From: Streptomyces uncialis
GTDB lineage: Bacteria; Actinomycetota; Actinomycetes; Streptomycetales; Streptomycetaceae
Reading direction: 5' to 3'
DNA: 64,000 bases
Assembly (NCBI RefSeq): GCF_036250755.1
Contig: NZ_CP109583.1
Coordinates: 3,720,001-3,784,000, forward strand
Shown here in pieces: positions 61,001 to 64,000 of this stretch. The position numbers and the translations under genes were made by a program. Position 1 is the first letter of the stretch; each line of letters starts with the position of its first letter. Below the pieces are notes generated by a model that was given only the letters and a program-made list of their open reading frames with translations, made no database searches and was not told the origin of the DNA.

Positions 61001-62298
61001 TCTTCTCCAGCACCTGGGACTCGATCAAGTCCGTCGCCGGAACCGCGATGACCTCTCTGCGGACAGCAGTCTCGGACGGCATCGGCCGCGTGCTCACAGT
61101 CCTCAAGGAGCTGCCGGGCAAGGCGAAGTCGGCCCTCGGAAGTCTCGGCTCAACTCTCATCGACGCGGGCAAGAAGCTCATCCAGGGACTCATCGACGGC
61201 ATCAAGTCGATGTTCGGGGCCGTCAAGGGCAAGCTCGGCGAACTCACCGACAAGCTGACCGACTGGAAGGGCCCTCCGAAAAAGGACGCCCGACTCCTCT
61301 ACGACGCGGGACGGCTCATCATCTCCGGCCTCGTCAAGGGTCTGGAGTCGCAGTACGACAAGGTGAAGCAGTCCCTCGCCGAGCTGACGGCGAAGATCCC
61401 GAAGGACGCGTCCAAGGGGCTCAAGGACCGGGTGAACCGGGACCGCACCGAGCTGCTCAAGCTGGCCGCCCAGTGGGAGGCCGGAGCGAAGCGGCTGGAG
61501 GCCGCCCGCGACCAGCTTGACCGGCTGCGCGAGGAAGCCCGGGGCTACGCGGCCCAGGTCGCCGACCGGGTCCTAGCCACCGGGGACGTGACCAAGGTCA
61601 AGGACGCTTCCTTCTCCTCGATCACCGACTCGCTCAAGAACGCGGTCGAGCAGGCGAAGAAGTTCGCGGCCGTCCTGGCGAAGCTCAAGAAGCTCGGCCT
61701 CAACCAGGCCACCTTCGGCCAGATCGCCATGGCCGGGCCGGAGGCGGGTCTCGCCGCAGCCGACGCCATCGCCAACGCGGGCCACAGCGGCGTGAACGAG
61801 ATCAACCAGCTCCAGAAGGAGTTGGAGAAGCACGCCAACGCTGCCGGGGCGACCGCCTCGAAGCACATGTACGAAGCGGGCCTCGCAGCCGCCGAGGGCC
61901 TGGTGAAGGGCCTCGAAGCCAAGCAGGCCGTCATCGAGAAGACCATGCTCAAGATCGCCACGAGCATGGTCGCAGCGATCAAGAAGGCCCTCGACATCCG
62001 CAGCCCATCCCGGCTGCTGCGCCGGATCGGCTCCTTCGCGGGGCGCGGGTTCGGCCTCGGTGTCGAGGACGAGACGCAGCGCGTCGAGCGTGCCGGCCGG
62101 GCACTGGCCCACGGCGCCGCGACCGGCGCGTCCGGCGAGATCACAGCGGCCGTGTCCACCGGTCTGGCCCGCCCCGGCGGCCAGCAGGCCCCGGTGTCGA
62201 AGGTACTCAACTACTACGCGGGCAACGCCAGTTCCTCTCTCTCGTCCGAGGAGGAGCTGTTCGCGGCTGCCTCGCGGGCAAGGATGGTCGGTTGGTAA
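58024..62298 (+). CDS. Tape measure protein
   Basis: 1424 aa from TTG 58024, GGAGGTAGG upstream; the longest prophage gene. N-terminal coiled coils (about 20-270), hydrophobic segments at about 340-390 and 640-860 (SLAAEYLPQISAAF, VAAVVPLVEALVAGL), Trp-rich repeats of the IWNGIKGF/IWNSIKSF type at about 890-1020, and C-terminal coiled coil with KALDIRSPSRLLRRIGSFAGRGFGLG. Sets tail length and helps DNA entry. By the lambda rule of about 1.5 angstrom per residue the tail would be roughly 200 nm. Confidence 0.95.
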   Translation: MSDANIVGRVAVKVMPDTAGFKDDLKDKLKRIERDLDVTVDARLDGEELGRQARSARRDAQREMKDLRLRVNLDNQDSVRAAIARTRRALDTLRETTIEVDLNEASLQAAVDMFEEQLDDIGTVSVQVDRASESSVRSAVARLDRELERIAETELTVRLDRDSLEEARRDLLAASRAAAQQAADEIQAELDGIDIRPELDHAHVAKTKRELEAAFARMRELRAKITPELDALAVRAVERDMEDLQERIDGLRAEIEPEVSRTGMMAAFAHIAALARDRIVHLVPRVRLSAAATASSMLQALSGARVINSMFERLGRTISNLDKSVPVIGTMATAIAGLAGWGIAAASNLAALSASLAQIGYTALLLPGLLGGIAVGLGVTVAALKDFNKEIPEAKQALAGLQDAISGNFWEKAREPIRSLVEELLPKFRDGVEQTATQLGGFFGGLATGLEGALVPALGQMFSDLSESIGIATAGTDTFASVIAILGKVGTSYLPELAQWFVTISEKFDAFLKRKGEIGLKKEIDEGINALKDLGSVLFHTGGILAGFSRAATAAGGSTLDSMASGLERVHRTVDSPSFQSGLTQLFYAAHEAMREIATVSGPAVEEFFKTFGRLLRDILPQVGAIIGTALGAIASALSQPAVVDGVKSLFDGIQSAVEALAPAMMPAGAALGTLLEIAGALAAILGPLAAAVLTPLAETFTLLGAAVLPLIGLLGDGLMGIVAALTPLFMTVVAAVVPLVEALVAGLAPIIPLITAAFAVMSEALQPVVEILMQILTAAILPLIPVVQSLAAEYLPQISAAFSAVMEALQPFLEALEAIVDFLMPILAPAIEFIAGLFLDVLVTAINGVANVLEGLQKIFVGVWDYIVGYFKVVVGFFKGTLTGDWSMFSDGLKQIWNGIKGFLSGLWDTIKGLFMVFLSVGILGVGKKILSGVKSLWDDIWNGIKSFAIGLWNSIRGAAGVFMTGVRGYIDDGLNAIKGIWSSIWNSIKSFFSSTWDSIKSVAGTAMTSLRTAVSDGIGRVLTVLKELPGKAKSALGSLGSTLIDAGKKLIQGLIDGIKSMFGAVKGKLGELTDKLTDWKGPPKKDARLLYDAGRLIISGLVKGLESQYDKVKQSLAELTAKIPKDASKGLKDRVNRDRTELLKLAAQWEAGAKRLEAARDQLDRLREEARGYAAQVADRVLATGDVTKVKDASFSSITDSLKNAVEQAKKFAAVLAKLKKLGLNQATFGQIAMAGPEAGLAAADAIANAGHSGVNEINQLQKELEKHANAAGATASKHMYEAGLAAAEGLVKGLEAKQAVIEKTMLKIATSMVAAIKKALDIRSPSRLLRRIGSFAGRGFGLGVEDETQRVERAGRALAHGAATGASGEITAAVSTGLARPGGQQAPVSKVLNYYAGNASSSLSSEEELFAAASRARMVGW

Positions 62299-63137
62299 CG
62301 CTCTCACTCAACTCCCCCTCGGATTCGCTGGACCTGTCCGAGGGGGAGGCGGGCGGAGTGGGCTATCAGGCCCTTGCCGGGATCACCGGCATGGGTCTGC
62401 CCCAGCTCTCCGCGCAGTGGCTCGAAGGCGCCGGGGACGGCGCGTCTTACCGGGGCCGCAGGGTTCTGCCCCGGGACATCGATATCCCCCTCGACATCGT
62501 CGGCCGCGACCGGGCGCACCTCTCCGAGCTGGTGACCCGGCTGGTGCGCGTCCTGGCCGACGAGTGCACCCTCACGGTGACCGACAGCACCGGCACCCGC
62601 TGGAGCACCCCCGTGCGATGGACCGGTGGAGGAGCGATCGACCCGGGCGCCGGGCAGCGGGACACCCAGACCGTCATCACGCTCCGCGCCCCCAGCCCGT
62701 ACTTCCTGGCGGAGGCCGGGCAGACGGTCACCATCGGCGGCGCCACCGCCGCCCCGTTCCTTTCCGCGCTCGCTGCCATGCCGCTCGCCGCCTCGCAGGC
62801 GATCGGCGACGTACAGCTCACCAACGATGGTGACGTGGCCGCCTACCCCGTGTTCCAGGTGTACGGGCCGGGCGACAACTTCAAGGCCATCGGGCCGGAC
62901 GGCCAGGCCCTCCACTACACCGGGGCGATCACGTCGACCGGGAGCATCACCGTCGACATGGGCGCGGGCATCGTCCGTGACGGCTCCGGCGCCAACGTCT
63001 ACCGCTACCTCGCCACCGCCCCCCGGTTCTGGTCGGTCCCACCGGGGACTTCGACAGCCTCTGTCGCTCTGCTGAACACGACGGCCGCCTCGCGGATCGT
63101 CGTCTCCTGGCGTCCCCGGAAGTGGGTGGTCATCTAA
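62292..63137 (+). CDS. Distal tail protein (Dit-like)
   Basis: 281 aa from TTG 62292, overlapping the tape measure by 7 bp. GLPQLSAQWLEGAGDGASYRGRRVLPRDIDIPLDI and a C-terminal jelly-roll-like half (YPVFQVYGPGDNFKAIGPDG) match the tail-hub proteins of actinophage siphoviruses. It joins the tube to the tip. Confidence 0.85.
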   Translation: MVTLSLNSPSDSLDLSEGEAGGVGYQALAGITGMGLPQLSAQWLEGAGDGASYRGRRVLPRDIDIPLDIVGRDRAHLSELVTRLVRVLADECTLTVTDSTGTRWSTPVRWTGGGAIDPGAGQRDTQTVITLRAPSPYFLAEAGQTVTIGGATAAPFLSALAAMPLAASQAIGDVQLTNDGDVAAYPVFQVYGPGDNFKAIGPDGQALHYTGAITSTGSITVDMGAGIVRDGSGANVYRYLATAPRFWSVPPGTSTASVALLNTTAASRIVVSWRPRKWVVI

Positions 63138-64000
63138 TGAAGCAGGATGACCTCCTGGTCGAGGTGCGCGACAAGTCTCTGTCGCGCGTCGGGACCATCC
63201 CCGCGGATCTCCTGCTGCTCGAAGCGGAGAACATCCACAACAACGTCGGCACCTGGAAACTCCAGCTCGGCGCCGATCACCCCCTGGCCGACGTGCTGTC
63301 GACGCCCGGCGCGGGCCTGATCGTCACCGGCCCGACGGACGTGCTGTTCTCCGGACCGGTCACCCGCACCGAGAGCGCCGTCACCGCGACCGACCCGCTC
63401 GGCACCCTGACGGTTGAGGGCGTGGACGACACGGTGATCCTGGCCGACATGCTCGCCTGGCCCCAGCCGTCCAACGGCGACGCGGCCACGCAGACGGTCG
63501 GAACCGACGACAAGACGGACGCGGCCGAGACGCTGATGCACTACTACGTCTCGGCGAACTGCGGCCCCAACGCCCCGGCCGCCAGGCGCCGGGCCGGTCT
63601 GACCCTGGGGACCAACGGCAAGCGCGGCGGCATCGTCTCCAAGAGCCCGCGCTTCCAGCCGCTCGGCGAGCTGTGCAAGGAACTGGCCGAACCGAACAAC
63701 CTCGGCTTCCGGATCGTCCAGCGGGGGCCGCAGCTCGTGTTCGAGACGTACGCGGTCGCCGACCGCACGAAGGACACCCGGCTCGGCGTCGTGAACAACA
63801 CCCTCGCAGGACAGCGGACCTCCACCTCCACTCCGCAGAAGACGCGGGTGATCGTCGGTGGCGACGGAGACGGCTCTCACCGCGTCGTCGTCCCCGTCGA
63901 CAACCCGGGCTCCATCGCCTCCGAGGCCGACTGGGGCCGCCGCATCGAGCGGTTCATCGACGAGCGCTCCTCCAAGGACACCGCCGAACTCACCCAGAAG
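63137..64000 (+). CDS. Tail-tip protein (ReqiPepy6 Gp37-like), cut by right edge
   Basis: 288 codons visible from ATG 63137 (TAATG overlap). MKQDDLLVEVRDKSLSRVGTIPADLLLLEAE, SGPVTRTESAVTATDPLGTL, VEGVDDTVILADMLAWPQP and RFQPLGELCKELAEPNNLGFRIVQ match the Gp37-like baseplate/tail-tip family. It probably forms the tip hub. The C-terminus is outside the window. Confidence 0.85.
   Translation, partial: MKQDDLLVEVRDKSLSRVGTIPADLLLLEAENIHNNVGTWKLQLGADHPLADVLSTPGAGLIVTGPTDVLFSGPVTRTESAVTATDPLGTLTVEGVDDTVILADMLAWPQPSNGDAATQTVGTDDKTDAAETLMHYYVSANCGPNAPAARRRAGLTLGTNGKRGGIVSKSPRFQPLGELCKELAEPNNLGFRIVQRGPQLVFETYAVADRTKDTRLGVVNNTLAGQRTSTSTPQKTRVIVGGDGDGSHRVVVPVDNPGSIASEADWGRRIERFIDERSSKDTAELTQK

Larger units (their letters stand above)
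32408..64000. mobile_element. Siphovirus-type prophage, right end beyond the window
   Basis: Integrase and excisionase at the left, a leftward block of small early genes, a noncoding hub and a rightward late operon with terminase, portal, capsid and tail genes form a nearly complete phage layout. Nothing visible is broken, so the element may be intact. The left boundary is placed between the hairpins and the integrase and is uncertain by about 200 bp. Codon and GC usage are slightly lower in GC than the flanking chromosome. Confidence 0.88.

Overview
The window is actinobacterial and almost certainly from Streptomyces or a close relative. GC is very high with strong third-position GC bias, GTG and TTG starts are frequent, many gene pairs overlap by 4 bp (ATGA or GTGA), and the families present (BmpA-type nucleoside importer, DUF6716-like protein, teichulosonic-acid-type nonulosonate cluster, ECF sigma with a membrane partner) are typical of that genus. 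No database was searched; all names come from motifs and family knowledge.

Region 1 (1-10.9 kb) is a nucleoside salvage locus on the minus strand: a BMP lipoprotein, a double ABC ATPase, two permeases and cytidine deaminase form one operon. Thymidine phosphorylase (deoA) lies further on, separated by a secreted peptide gene and a divergent MFS/HxlR pair. Similar CTACGCG-type palindromes precede deoA, the ATPase gene and the BMP gene and suggest one regulon. An isochorismatase-like gene is cut by the left edge.

Region 2 (11-13.7 kb) holds a GNAT acetyltransferase inside an imperfect inverted repeat of about 370-410 bp per arm, built from an interspersed Streptomyces-type repeat, followed by an M20 amidohydrolase.

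Region 3 (13.8-22.8 kb) is a cell-surface nonulosonic acid (sialic acid/Kdn-like) cluster: two polysialyltransferase-like proteins, NeuB, a NeuA-HAD fusion, a DUF6716-like protein, a GT2 glycosyltransferase and an acyltransferase-3 membrane protein. Together they would make, activate, polymerise and decorate a teichulosonic-acid-like glycopolymer.

Region 4 (22.8-32.1 kb) carries a MarR-like regulator with a MerR-style promoter, a LysE-family exporter, a large LRR-Roc-COR (Roco) protein, an L,D-transpeptidase lipoprotein and an ECF sigma factor coupled to a membrane protein.

Region 5 (about 32.4 kb to the right edge) is a siphovirus-type prophage. On the minus strand run integrase, excisionase and about 25 small early genes, including a dNMP kinase, a C5 DNA methyltransferase and ArdA antirestriction protein. 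Next comes about 1.4 kb without a convincing protein gene; its left half reads as a large structured RNA on the minus strand ending in an intrinsic terminator. On the plus strand follow HNH endonuclease, terminase, portal, MuF, scaffold, P22-like capsid, connectors, tail tube, frameshifted chaperones, tape measure and tail-tip proteins. Lysis genes, the immunity repressor and the second attachment site are not seen. A 15-bp motif, read GTGTCAACCTGTAAC along transcription, recurs nine times in prophage gaps, resembling the stoperator layout of mycobacteriophage L5. Hairpins, two of them identical over 40 bp, precede several early genes.
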